Positions 35,608-44,066 of a DNA stretch of 64,000 bases are shown in pieces. The stretch is from NCBI GenBank assembly GCA_900468065.1, contig UBTA01000021.1, positions 1 to 64,000 on the forward strand. Direction: 5' to 3'. Each line of letters opens with the position of its first letter. The first letter of the stretch is position 1. The stretch is from Hyphomicrobiales bacterium. GTDB taxonomy: Bacteria > Pseudomonadota > Alphaproteobacteria > Rhizobiales > Rhizobiaceae. Position numbers and translations under genes: made by a program. Below the pieces are notes generated by a model. It saw nothing but the letters and a program-made list of their open reading frames with translations. It had not been told where the DNA came from and did not search any database.

Positions 35608-36204
35608 ATGGGACGGCCAAGAGAGTTTGATGTCGATGATGCCCTGGAAACGGCCATGGAGCTGTTCTGGCGTAAAGGCTATGAGGGCACGTCTCTGACC
35701 GACCTGACCGAGGGCATGGGCATCACCAAGCCGAGCCTCTATGGCGTCTTTGGTAATAAGGAAGGCCTATTTCTCAAGGCCCTGGAGCGCTACGAGCGCA
35801 CCAAGATGAACTTCTTCCATGAAGCGCTGAAAGAACCAAAGGCGCGCGATGTTGCCGAGAAGATTCTCAGGGGCTTTGCCGATTCCCAGACTGCGGAAAC
35901 CGGGCCGAGCGGCTGTCTTGGGATCAATGGCGCACTCGCCTGCAGCGAGGCTGCTGCGGAAATTCAAAAATGTCTGATTGAAAACCGCCACCGTGGTGAA
36001 CGCGAGCTGAGCAAGCGGTTCGAGCGCGCTGCGGAGGAAAGCGACCTTCCGGCCGGGCACGAGCCCTACGACCTTGCCCGCTATATCATGACGATCTCAC
36101 AGGGGACCGCCATTCAGGCGGCGTCCGGCGCGGACCGGCCGGCGCTCTATCGCGTCATCGATATGGCGCTGCAGTTCTGGCCCGAAACCGTCGCGCAGAA
36201 CTGA
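35608..36204 (+). CDS. TetR family transcriptional regulator, probable repressor of the RND pump
   Basis: This is a 198-residue TetR/AcrR regulator. The N-terminal helix-turn-helix reads GTSLTDLTEGMGITKPSLYGVFGNKEGLF (about residues 31-59), followed by a helical ligand domain of the AcrR/BepR-like sort with cysteine-containing GCLGINGALACSEAA. GGGAGGG lies before the ATG. It diverges from the efflux adaptor gene, and two matching inverted repeats lie between them. It probably represses both units and is released by a pump substrate; the ligand is unknown. Confidence 0.92.
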   Translation: MGRPREFDVDDALETAMELFWRKGYEGTSLTDLTEGMGITKPSLYGVFGNKEGLFLKALERYERTKMNFFHEALKEPKARDVAEKILRGFADSQTAETGPSGCLGINGALACSEAAAEIQKCLIENRHRGERELSKRFERAAEESDLPAGHEPYDLARYIMTISQGTAIQAASGADRPALYRVIDMALQFWPETVAQN

Positions 36205-36259
36205 ATCAAGCAGTTACCGAAGTTCCCTATACAACATGATCAGTGTTTCGGCGATATCG

Positions 36260-37027
36260 TCACTCGTCCGTCATCTTGCCGCTGCGTGATTCCAGCCGAT
36301 ACCGGTTGCCGGGATAGATCAGCCGCGCAAAAGAGACGACTCGTTTCGACGACCAGGTGCGGCGGCGAATGAGCAGGCAAGGCTCGGTGCGAAGGATAAC
36401 CAGCAACTTGCATTCCCATGGCTGCGGCATGGCAGCTTCGACGATATGTTCGGATCCGCTCAAGGGTGCTTCGGCTGTCAAATAAGCATTCGGCGTCTGC
36501 GCCGTAAAGTCCTGCTCCAGGTAACCTGGCGCTGCTTCCGGGTTGACGAAGCGGTCTTCGATCTGGACCGGAACGCCGTTTTCGCTGTGGACGATCAATG
36601 AATGAAACACCGGTGCGCCGATCGATAGCCCGAGTGCATCGGCGATGTCCGGGGCGGCCGTCTCCTGCGCCAGAACCACCACGGACGCCTGATGCGTATG
36701 GCCCCGCTCGTCGATCTCCTCGGCGATGTTGCGGACTTCAAAGAGTTCTGAATAGCCCTTGCGCTCGGCAACGAAGGAGCCAACACCCTGGATTCGCACC
36801 AGTTCGCCTTCGCTCGCCAGTTCCCTCAGCGCCCGGTTGGCCGTCATCTTGCTGACGCCCAGTTCCGCGACCAGTTCGTTCTCTGAGGGGACGCGGTGTT
36901 TTGGCGGCCATTCACCACTCTGGATGCGGTCGAGGATCATTTGCTTGACGCCGGCATAAAGCGGTGAGCCGTCATTGTCGCTGGTGTCCCACTTTAACGG
37001 AGCGTTATGGTCGTTGCTTCGTTTCAT
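36260..37027 (-). CDS. GntR family regulator, HutC subfamily
   Basis: This is a HutC-subfamily GntR regulator of 255 residues. The winged helix-turn-helix lies at about residues 25-90 (VPSENELVAELGVSKMTANRALRELASEGELVRIQGVGSFVAE) and a UTRA ligand domain follows (residues 110-245, ending in RRRTWSSKRVVSFARLIYPGNRYRLESR). It is a paralogue of the second HutC at 52458-53228 but is clearly different in sequence. It diverges from the amino-acid transporter gene at 37223 and probably controls the operon 37223-44066; its effector may be the histidine-like substrate or its lyase product, as urocanate is for HutC. Confidence 0.9.
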   Translation of the reverse strand: MKRSNDHNAPLKWDTSDNDGSPLYAGVKQMILDRIQSGEWPPKHRVPSENELVAELGVSKMTANRALRELASEGELVRIQGVGSFVAERKGYSELFEVRNIAEEIDERGHTHQASVVVLAQETAAPDIADALGLSIGAPVFHSLIVHSENGVPVQIEDRFVNPEAAPGYLEQDFTAQTPNAYLTAEAPLSGSEHIVEAAMPQPWECKLLVILRTEPCLLIRRRTWSSKRVVSFARLIYPGNRYRLESRSGKMTDE

Positions 37028-37099
37028 ATGCTTATTCCTTGGGCGGAATTAATTTTGCATTCAAATGCAGCCGCCCACTTGCATACCATAAAAATTAGC

Positions 37100-37113
37100 A
37101 TATGGTACCATAT
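37100..37113. promoter_or_regulatory. Palindrome ATATGGTACCATAT, putative operator
   Basis: A perfect 14-base palindrome lies in the 195-base gap between the HutC-like regulator gene and the transporter operon. A further partial half, CATACCATA, lies at 37082-37090. It differs from the canonical HutC site found at 50957-50972, which fits two regulators with separate targets. Confidence 0.6.
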
Positions 37114-37222
37114 ACAACATGGATGTTCCGGGGCATTTTTCGCCCGTTATCCATCAAGATATTTGTGAGGCCGGCGCAGATCGGCGGACGTTGTTGAAGA
37201 TAAACCTCAGAGGAACGTGAAC

Positions 37223-38062
37223 ATGAACCTGTCAAAATTCCTGATGGCTGGTGCCATTGCATCCGCAACTCTTGCCGCTCCGATGGCTCAGGCCAAGGAC
37301 TGGAAGACCGTTACCATCACGCTTGAGGGCGCCTATGCGCCGTGGAACCTCACCAATCCCGACGGCACGCTCGGCGGTTTCGAGCCGGAACTGGCCAAGT
37401 ATCTCTGCGACCATATGAAGGTCGAGTGCACGCTGGTTGCCTCCGACTGGGATGGCATGATCCCGGCACTCAACGCCGGCAAGTTCGACGTCATCATGGA
37501 TGCTCTGTCGATCACCGAAGAGCGCAAGAAGATCATCGATTTCACTATTCCTTATGCCCATACGCACGCCGCTTTTGCGACGCTGAAGGATAGCCCGCTG
37601 GCAAACGCTGCCGGCACCGGCACGGTCGTCAAGCTTGATCCGGGTGCGACAGGCGTCAAGGAAGTCGAGGCGATGAAGGCGGCCTTTGCCGGCAAGACCA
37701 TCGGCATCCAGGCCGCCACCGTCTATTCAAAGTTCGTCTATGACAACTTCGGCGATATCGCCACGGTGCGTGAATACAAGACCGGCGCCGAGCGCGACCT
37801 CGATCTCGAAAGCGGCCGTATCGATCTCGTTTTCGATGACGCCGTCTACCTGATTTCTGCCTTTGAAAAGTCCAACGGAACGCTCGGTTTCACCGGCCCT
37901 GAAATCGGCGGCACGATCTTCGGTAGCGGCGAAGGCCTTGGCATCCGTCAGGCAGATACGGACCTGCGCGACATGTTCAACAAGGCGATCGAGGCAGCCC
38001 TTGCCGACGGCACGATCAAGACCCTTTCGATGAAGTGGTTCAAGACCGACGTCACCCCCTGA
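37223..38062 (+). CDS. Amino-acid ABC transporter substrate-binding protein (family 3, opine/histidine-like)
   Basis: This is a periplasmic family 3 binding protein of 279 residues. The ATG at 37223 (after AGAGGAA) starts a signal peptide ending in LAAPMAQA; a GTG two codons upstream is an alternative start. The mature part reads TITLEGAYAPWNLTNPDGTLGGFEPELAKYLC and later WDGMIPALNAGKFDVIMDALSITEERKK, the pattern of the lysine/arginine/histidine and octopine/nopaline binding proteins. The segment TIFGSGEGLGIRQADTDLRDMFNKAI resembles the opine group in particular. Ligand-guanidino or imidazole specificity is plausible but not determined. Confidence 0.9.
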   Translation: MNLSKFLMAGAIASATLAAPMAQAKDWKTVTITLEGAYAPWNLTNPDGTLGGFEPELAKYLCDHMKVECTLVASDWDGMIPALNAGKFDVIMDALSITEERKKIIDFTIPYAHTHAAFATLKDSPLANAAGTGTVVKLDPGATGVKEVEAMKAAFAGKTIGIQAATVYSKFVYDNFGDIATVREYKTGAERDLDLESGRIDLVFDDAVYLISAFEKSNGTLGFTGPEIGGTIFGSGEGLGIRQADTDLRDMFNKAIEAALADGTIKTLSMKWFKTDVTP

Positions 38063-38073
38063 TCCCAAGTTTC

Positions 38074-38103
38074 CCCGCCGCTTGCTATTTTGCCTGCGGC
38101 GGG
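38074..38103 (+). other. Intercistronic hairpin after the binding-protein gene
   Basis: CCCGCCGC at 38074-38081 pairs with GCGGCGGG at 38096-38103 around a 14-base loop. It lies 11 bases after the stop in the 143-base gap before the permease gene. Such hairpins often hold back transcription or protect the 3' end so that the binding protein is made in excess. Confidence 0.5.
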
Positions 38104-38205
38104 CACACTTGCTGCGGCAGGCCGCTCTCTCAACAGGTGCGGCCTTCCATATCCACTTGAAGATCGGGAATCCGGCCTTGCCGGGAACAACGGGACGCCT
38201 GCGGC

Positions 38206-38928
38206 ATGGCTTTACTTCAAATGATCGGATTTGGCCCCACCGGCTGGGGCGGGTTGCTGCTTGTGGCAGCCCTGATGACGCTGTGCGTCACCGCCGTAGC
38301 CCTATTGATCGGCGCTATCCTGGGTACGCTCGTTGCCTGGGCGAAGCTCTCGGGCAGCCGGATCATGAGAACGATCGGCGGCATCTACACCACGGTGTTT
38401 CGTGGCGTTCCCGAGCTGTTGATCATCTATCTCGTCTATTTTGGTGGCTCCAGTGCCGTCACCGCCATCGGAACGGCCATGGGCTATGAGGGCTTTCTCG
38501 GCCTTCCCTCCTTTGCAGCCGGTGCGCTTGCCGTCGGCATCATCTCCGGCGCCTATCAGGCCGAGGTGTTTCGCGGCGCTTATCTCGCCATTCCCAAGGG
38601 GGAACTGGAGGCGGCGCAGGCAATCGGCATGAACCGCGGCTTGCGTTTCCGCCGCATCATCGGGCCGCAGGTGTTTCGTTTCGCCATTCCGGGGATCGGC
38701 AATGTCTGGCAGCTCAGCCTCAAGGACTCGGCGCTGGTTTCTGTCACAGGCCTTGCCGATCTGATGCGCACCAGCCAGGTCGCGGCGGGATCGACCCGGC
38801 AGCACTTCCTGTTCTTCATTGTCGGCGGCTGCCTCTATCTGATCATGACCAGCTTCTCCGACCGGATTTTCAACAGCGCCGAAAAGCGCGCCAATCGCAG
38901 CATGCCGACTAGCCTCGGCCAGGCCTGA
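38206..38928 (+). CDS. Amino-acid ABC transporter permease (HisQ/OccQ type)
   Basis: This is a 240-residue polar amino-acid permease with about five hydrophobic segments. The conserved cytoplasmic loop is GAYLAIPKGELEAAQAIGMNRGLRFRRIIGPQVFRFAIPG near residues 123-162. It belongs to the HisQ/OccQ/ArtQ group and pairs with the permease encoded next. No strong ribosome site precedes the ATG at 38206. Confidence 0.9.
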   Translation: MALLQMIGFGPTGWGGLLLVAALMTLCVTAVALLIGAILGTLVAWAKLSGSRIMRTIGGIYTTVFRGVPELLIIYLVYFGGSSAVTAIGTAMGYEGFLGLPSFAAGALAVGIISGAYQAEVFRGAYLAIPKGELEAAQAIGMNRGLRFRRIIGPQVFRFAIPGIGNVWQLSLKDSALVSVTGLADLMRTSQVAAGSTRQHFLFFIVGGCLYLIMTSFSDRIFNSAEKRANRSMPTSLGQA

Positions 38929-38943
38929 TCAAGGAGACGCGCG

Positions 38944-39654
38944 ATGGACATCGCCTTCATGTTCGAGACCATGAAAACGCTGCTGGCCGCTCTGCCGATG
39001 ACGCTGGCGCTGTTTTCCCTTTCCGTCTTCTTCGGCGGCATACTGGCGCTTCTCATCGTCTGGATGCGCGTCAGCGGCAATGCCGCCGCCCGTAATTTTG
39101 CCAAAGGCTACATCTTCATCTTTCGCGGCTCGCCGCTTTTGATCCAGATGTTTCTGATCTTCTATGGCCTCGGCCAGTTCGGCTTCATCCGCTACAGCTT
39201 CCTGTGGCCGGCGCTGCGCGAACCGTTCGTCTGCGCCGTGCTATCGCTGGCGCTCTGCACCGCCGGTTATTCCGCCGAAATCTTCCGCTTCGGCCTGCGG
39301 GCCATTCCGGCCAAGGAGATCGAGGCGGCGCGGTCCATCGGCATGTCCGGCTTCCTTCTGACGCGCCGCATCCTCGCACCAATCGCCTTTCGCCATGCGC
39401 TTCCGGCCTATTCAACCGAGGTGGTGATGATGGTGAAATCGACGGCGCTTGCCAGCCTCGTCACCGTCTGGGAAGTGACCGGTGTGGCGCAGCGGCTGAT
39501 CTCGCAGACCTACCGCACGATGGAAGTCTTCCTCTGTGCTGCAGCCATCTATCTCATCCTCAACTTCATCATCCTGCAGGCCATGGCGCTGCTTGAATAC
39601 AAGCTGACCCCGCATCGCCGCGCTGCTCCCCTTTTCCCGGTGCCGCAACGATGA
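38944..39654 (+). CDS. Amino-acid ABC transporter permease (HisM/OccM type)
   Basis: This is the second permease of the transporter, 236 residues, with an N-terminal helix [26 protein letters not shown] and the cytoplasmic loop [38 protein letters not shown] near residues 118-155. It follows the first permease by 15 bases and overlaps the ATPase gene by four bases (ATGA). Confidence 0.9.
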   Translation: MDIAFMFETMKTLLAALPMTLALFSLSVFFGGILALLIVWMRVSGNAAARNFAKGYIFIFRGSPLLIQMFLIFYGLGQFGFIRYSFLWPALREPFVCAVLSLALCTAGYSAEIFRFGLRAIPAKEIEAARSIGMSGFLLTRRILAPIAFRHALPAYSTEVVMMVKSTALASLVTVWEVTGVAQRLISQTYRTMEVFLCAAAIYLILNFIILQAMALLEYKLTPHRRAAPLFPVPQR

Positions 39655-40457
39655 ACGCCGCGACCCTCAACCAGACTGGAACGACCATGGCAGGCACGAC
39701 CCGGCTTTCCGTCCGCAATATCCGCAAGAGCTTCGGCACGCATGAAGTGCTGCGCGGCATCTCGCTTGAGGCTCGCGACGGCGACGTCATCTCGCTGCTC
39801 GGCGCCAGCGGCTCGGGAAAATCGACCTTCCTGCGCTGTATCAACCTTCTGGAAATTGCAGATCACGGCGAGATTTCCGTCGATGGAGAATTGATCCAAA
39901 TGCAGCAGCGCGGGGGAAAGAACGTTCCGTCCGACCGCCGTCAGGTGGACCGGATCCGTTCCGAACTGGGCATGGTATTCCAGTCCTTCAATCTCTGGTC
40001 TCACATGACGATCCTCGAGAATGTCATCGAGGGGCCGGTTCATGTGCTGAAGCGCCCGCGCGCCGAATGTATTGCAGAAGCCGAGGTGCTCTTGGAAAAG
40101 GTCGGGATCGCGGAAAAGCGTCATGCCTATCCTGCGCATCTCTCCGGCGGTCAGCAGCAGCGTGCGGCGATTGCCCGCTCGTTGGCAATGCGGCCCAAGG
40201 TGATGCTGTTCGACGAGCCGACATCGGCGCTCGATCCGGAACTGGTCGGCGAAGTGCTGCGCGTCATGCGCTCGCTGGCCGAAGAGGGCATGACCATGCT
40301 GGTCGTCACCCATGAGATGAGCTTTGCCCGCAACGTCTCCAACCGGGTGATCTTCATGAAATCCGGCGAGATCGACAGCGACGGCGCGCCGGAAGAATTG
40401 TTCGGTTCCGGCGGTTCGCCGAGCTTCCGCCAGTTCATCGGCAATTTCGGAGGCTGA
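39651..40457 (+). CDS. Amino-acid ABC transporter ATP-binding protein (HisP type)
   Basis: This is the ATPase of the amino-acid importer, 268 residues. Walker [10 protein letters not shown] lies near residues 49-57, the Q-loop [14 protein letters not shown] near 108, the signature [16 protein letters not shown] near 165 and Walker [15 protein letters not shown] near 185. The insert [30 protein letters not shown] is typical of HisP/OccP proteins. It is followed two bases later by the lyase-like gene, tying the transporter to the enzymes. Confidence 0.93.
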   Translation: MNAATLNQTGTTMAGTTRLSVRNIRKSFGTHEVLRGISLEARDGDVISLLGASGSGKSTFLRCINLLEIADHGEISVDGELIQMQQRGGKNVPSDRRQVDRIRSELGMVFQSFNLWSHMTILENVIEGPVHVLKRPRAECIAEAEVLLEKVGIAEKRHAYPAHLSGGQQQRAAIARSLAMRPKVMLFDEPTSALDPELVGEVLRVMRSLAEEGMTMLVVTHEMSFARNVSNRVIFMKSGEIDSDGAPEELFGSGGSPSFRQFIGNFGG

Positions 40458-40459
40458 TC

Positions 40460-41953
40460 GTGCAGGACATCGTGCTTGAGACGGCGCTCGACTGGCGCGC
40501 CGTGGCGGCGGTTGCCGATGGTGCAACGCTTTCTCTTTCTGACGCTGCGAAACAGCGGATCGAAACGGCGAGCCGTATCGTGTCTGCGATCGTCGAAAGC
40601 GGCGTGAGGGCCTATGGCGTCAATACCGGTGTTGGCGCGCTCGCCGATACGGTGGTTGATCGCCTTTCGCAGAGCCGTTTGTCGCGCAATATCATCTTGA
40701 GCCATGCCTGCGGTGTTGGTCCGCTGCTGGAGGCGCGGGAAGTTCGAGCCATTATTGCAGCCCAGATCGCCAATTTTTCCCATGGCCATTCCGGCGTGCG
40801 CCCAGTGATCGTAGAACTGCTGCAGACCTTTCTGCGCGAAGACTGCATTCCCGAAGTGCCGTCCAAGGGGTCGGCGGGTTATCTCAGCCACAATGCCCAT
40901 ATTGCGCTGGTGTTGATCGGCGAAGGCAAGGCGCGGCTGAAGGGCAGGCGGGTAACCGGTGCCGAGGCTTTGGAGATGCTTGGCGTCACGCCGCTGGTTC
41001 TGCAGGCAAAGGAAGGCTTGAGCCTCGTCAACGGCACGGCTTGCTCCACAGGGCTTGGGGCCGTGGCCCTGGCGCGCGCGGAGCGGCTGCTGGACTGGGC
41101 CGACGCCATCGCGTCGATGACGATCGAGGCACTTGGCTGCCAGATGACTGCCTTCAATGCTGATGTAATCGCCCTTCGCAAGTCGGCGGGGATCGAGAAG
41201 GTCGGCAAGACTTTGCGCGCGCGTCTCGCTGGCAGCGGTCTGATCGAAGCTGCCAAAGGCGCACGCACGCAGGATGCTCTTAGCCTGCGTTCTGTTCCGC
41301 ACGCGCACGGGGCTGGCTGGGATGTGTTCGATTTCGCGGACTCCGTGGTTAATCAGGAACTGGCTTCGGTGACCGATAACCCGGCCGTCTCCGGTACACC
41401 GGAGGCGCCGGTGGTGTCGTCCGAGGCGCATGCCGTGGCGCCGGCGCTGGGACAGGCTCTGGATAGTCTCGCCATCGCCATTGCCCAGATTTCGATGATG
41501 AGCGAACGCCGGATCGACCGTCTCGTCAATCCTCTGGTCAGCGGTCTTCCGGCCTTTCTGGCCCTCGATCCGGGTGCTGGATCCGGCTTCATGATCGCGC
41601 AATATACGGCAGCGGCCCTCGCTGCGGAAAACCGCCGCCTTGGCGCTCCGGCAAGCCTTGATGGCGGCATTACGTCGGCGCTGCAGGAGGATTTCCTCGG
41701 GCATCCGACAGCCGCGGCCAACAAGCTGCTCGCCGTGATCGACAATGCCGAGCAAATCCTCGGTATCGAATTTACCGTTGCCGCGCAGGCACAGGATTTC
41801 AAGGCTAATGTGGCGCCGCGTGCTGAGGGCACCGACGGGCTCTATCGCCTTATCCGCGCGGATATGGCAACCTATGCCGATGACCGGCCGCTCGGCTGGG
41901 ATCTGGAAAAGGCCCGCGATCTGCTGCGCTTATCGCCGCCTCCGCACATCTGA
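40460..41953 (+). CDS. Histidine ammonia-lyase family protein lacking the MIO triad
   Basis: This 497-residue protein is a clear homologue of histidine ammonia-lyase. It keeps YGVNTGVG (Tyr52), LSHACGVG (His82), LVNGT (Asn191) and QEDFLGHP. The MIO cofactor of the family forms from Ala-Ser-Gly in [12 protein letters not shown]; here the aligned stretch is GSAGYLSHNAHI, with Tyr-Leu-Ser at 141-143. The catalytic tyrosine of HAL (Tyr280, QDPYCIR) is Leu274 (QDALSLR), and the GNFHAEP segment is lost. It therefore cannot form MIO and is unlikely to be a normal ammonia-lyase. It may eliminate a better leaving group, as the MIO-free ergothionase does, or act otherwise. GTG start with GGAGG six bases upstream. 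Confidence 0.88.
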   Translation: MQDIVLETALDWRAVAAVADGATLSLSDAAKQRIETASRIVSAIVESGVRAYGVNTGVGALADTVVDRLSQSRLSRNIILSHACGVGPLLEAREVRAIIAAQIANFSHGHSGVRPVIVELLQTFLREDCIPEVPSKGSAGYLSHNAHIALVLIGEGKARLKGRRVTGAEALEMLGVTPLVLQAKEGLSLVNGTACSTGLGAVALARAERLLDWADAIASMTIEALGCQMTAFNADVIALRKSAGIEKVGKTLRARLAGSGLIEAAKGARTQDALSLRSVPHAHGAGWDVFDFADSVVNQELASVTDNPAVSGTPEAPVVSSEAHAVAPALGQALDSLAIAIAQISMMSERRIDRLVNPLVSGLPAFLALDPGAGSGFMIAQYTAAALAAENRRLGAPASLDGGITSALQEDFLGHPTAAANKLLAVIDNAEQILGIEFTVAAQAQDFKANVAPRAEGTDGLYRLIRADMATYADDRPLGWDLEKARDLLRLSPPPHI

Positions 41954-41974
41954 AACTCCCGAAAGGATACTGCC

Positions 41975-43132
41975 ATGACCGCCCATTTCGACGTTGCTGT
42001 TGTCGGCCTTGGCGCCATGGGCAGCGCTGCCACCGCGCATCTGGCTGCCCGTGGCGTAAAAGTGATCGGCATCGATGCCTGGCATCCGGCGCATGCGCTG
42101 AGTTCGTCGCATGGCGACAGCCGTTTGATCCGGCTCGGTTATTTCGAAGATCCGTCCTATGTGCCGCTGCTGCAGCGCGCCTATGCTAATTGGCGGGCGC
42201 TGGAAGCGCGGCTGCGCGAGGATATCCTCACCATCACCGGCGTGCTGCAGATCGGCAAGCCCGACAGCAAGATTGTCAGCGGTACCAAGAAGAGTTGCAC
42301 CCTTCACAACCTGCCGCTGGAAACCCTTGATCCCGGCGAAATGCGCCGTCGCTTCCCCGTGTTTTCGCTAGATGCAGACGAGATCGCATTGCTCGATCCG
42401 CAGGGCGGTTATCTGCGTCCGGAGGTGGCCGTCATGGGGCATCTGAAACTCGCTGCCGCCGATGGCGCGGCGCTGCATTTCGGCGAGAAGGTGACGGCGA
42501 TAGAGCCAGTTGATCATGGTGTCGCGATCGTTTCCGATACCGGGCGCTATACGGCCAGCAAGGTCATCGTCGCGACCGGCTCGTGGATCGGCGAACTGGT
42601 GCCTGACTTGCGCAATCACGCCGTGCCGATCAAACAGGTCGTCTCCTGGTATCAGCCCACCGACGGTTTCGTCACCATGCCGCAACGCATGCCGGTGTTC
42701 ATCCGCGACGAGGGTGAAAACGGCTCGTTCTTCGGCTTTCCGGCGATCGGCGTTGACGGCGTCAAGGTCGGCCGTCATGCGCATTTCCGCGAGCCGATCG
42801 ATCCGAACCAGCCCAATCCGGCCGTCAATGACAAGGATACGGATCTGCTCGACAGCTTCATCAAGCGCCGTCTGCCGGCCGCTGCCGGACTGCGCGTGCG
42901 CTCCACCACCTGCCGTTATACAATGCTGCCGAGCGAGGATTTTCTGCTCGACCTTTTGCCGGGCGACAAGCGCATCGTCGTGGCGTCGCCGTGCTCCGGC
43001 CATGGGTTCAAGTTTACCAGCGTCGTCGGCGAAATCCTTGCCGATCTGGCGCTGGAGGGCGGTACGGACCTGCCGATCGGGGCCTTCTCGTTTGCGGCAA
43101 TGGACCGGTTTCTGGCAGCGCGGGCGGCATAA
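41975..43132 (+). CDS. FAD-dependent oxidase, monomeric sarcosine oxidase / N-methyltryptophan oxidase type
   Basis: This is a flavoenzyme of 385 residues in the MSOX/SolA family, which oxidises N-methyl or other secondary amino acids. It has the Rossmann motif VAVVGLGAMGSAATAHLAARG (residues 7-27), the family segment SSSHGDSRLIRLGYFEDPSYVPL near 43-65, a probable covalent-flavin cysteine in TTCRYTMLPSEDF, and SGHGFKFTSVVGEILADLAL near the C-terminus. It lies 21 bases after the lyase-like gene. The natural substrate is unknown, but an N-alkylated amino acid brought in by the upstream transporter is the simplest idea. Confidence 0.9.
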   Translation: MTAHFDVAVVGLGAMGSAATAHLAARGVKVIGIDAWHPAHALSSSHGDSRLIRLGYFEDPSYVPLLQRAYANWRALEARLREDILTITGVLQIGKPDSKIVSGTKKSCTLHNLPLETLDPGEMRRRFPVFSLDADEIALLDPQGGYLRPEVAVMGHLKLAAADGAALHFGEKVTAIEPVDHGVAIVSDTGRYTASKVIVATGSWIGELVPDLRNHAVPIKQVVSWYQPTDGFVTMPQRMPVFIRDEGENGSFFGFPAIGVDGVKVGRHAHFREPIDPNQPNPAVNDKDTDLLDSFIKRRLPAAAGLRVRSTTCRYTMLPSEDFLLDLLPGDKRIVVASPCSGHGFKFTSVVGEILADLALEGGTDLPIGAFSFAAMDRFLAARAA

Positions 43133-43133
43133 T

Positions 43134-44066
43134 ATGACGTACACGTTTGAACCCGCAGCAGAAACCTTCCTTGGGCTGCCAGCTGCGGCCGCGGCCCGGC
43201 CGGGTTCCGTTGCGATTTTCGGTGCCGTGCATGGAACGGCCTACCCCTACACCGTTTACGGCGCTTCCGTCACAGCATCGCCAGACGCCGTCCGTCGGGC
43301 GATCACGACAGCCTCCGTGCACATCGACCATTGGGATTTCGATTTCGACGGTCCGTTGTTGAACGACGGCGCTCTGGATGTGGTTGATCTTGGCGATGTC
43401 GCCACCAAACATGATGACAACCCTGGCAACCGTAAAGCGATCGAGGCGGCAACGCGGGATATCCGCTTGACGGGTGCCATTCCGATCCTGATTGGTGGCG
43501 ATGATTCCGCCGCCATCCCCTTCATGCGTGGTCTTGCCGATGTCGATGCCCTGCACATCCTGCAGATCGACGCCCATATCGACTGGCGCGACCGGATCGG
43601 CGACGAGCCGCTTGGCTATTCCAGCACGATGCGGCGCGCCTCCGAGCTTCCGTTCGTGCGCTCCATGACCCAGGTCGGTATTCGCGCCGTCGGCAGTGCG
43701 CGCCGCGAAGAGGTAGAGACTGCAAAGGCTTGGGGTTCGCGGCTGGTGACGGTGCGCCAGATGCGAGCAAGCGGCGTGGCCGAGATCGCTGATGCCATCC
43801 CGCGTGATGGTGCATTGCTCATCCATATTGATGTCGATGCGCTCGATCCGTCGATCTGCCCGGGCGTCAATGCAATGTCGCCCGGAGGTCTATGGCTCGA
43901 GGAAGTCACCGATCTCATCGCCTCGGCTATGACTGGCCGCACACTTGCCGGCTTCTCGATCGTCGAGTTACAGCCGGCAAACGACGTCAATTCCGTGACG
44001 GCGACTGTTGTTGGCCGGTTGATTTGCCATGTCCTGGGCAATCTGGCCCGCAATAATGGCCGTTAG
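43134..44066 (+). CDS. Ureohydrolase (arginase/agmatinase) family protein with GGDDS motif
   Basis: This is a 310-residue member of the arginase/agmatinase/formimidoylglutamase family. Metal motifs are DAHID (146-150) and IDVDALDP (232-239), as usual. The first motif, normally GGDHS, reads GGDDS at 121-125, so the histidine ligand of one manganese is aspartate. It should cleave a guanidino or formimino group, perhaps with altered metal use. The frame is open to 42510, but that part lies inside the flavin oxidase gene in another frame; the ATG at 43134 is one base after its stop. The last codons overlap the convergent HutD gene. Confidence 0.87.
   Translation: MTYTFEPAAETFLGLPAAAAARPGSVAIFGAVHGTAYPYTVYGASVTASPDAVRRAITTASVHIDHWDFDFDGPLLNDGALDVVDLGDVATKHDDNPGNRKAIEAATRDIRLTGAIPILIGGDDSAAIPFMRGLADVDALHILQIDAHIDWRDRIGDEPLGYSSTMRRASELPFVRSMTQVGIRAVGSARREEVETAKAWGSRLVTVRQMRASGVAEIADAIPRDGALLIHIDVDALDPSICPGVNAMSPGGLWLEEVTDLIASAMTGRTLAGFSIVELQPANDVNSVTATVVGRLICHVLGNLARNNGR

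Noticed and set aside
40151-41755. 534-codon minus-strand frame antisense to the MIO-less lyase gene
   Set aside because: It has low-complexity, arginine- and histidine-rich translation with no motif and no ribosome site. The plus-strand gene has a recognisable family and an operon position.
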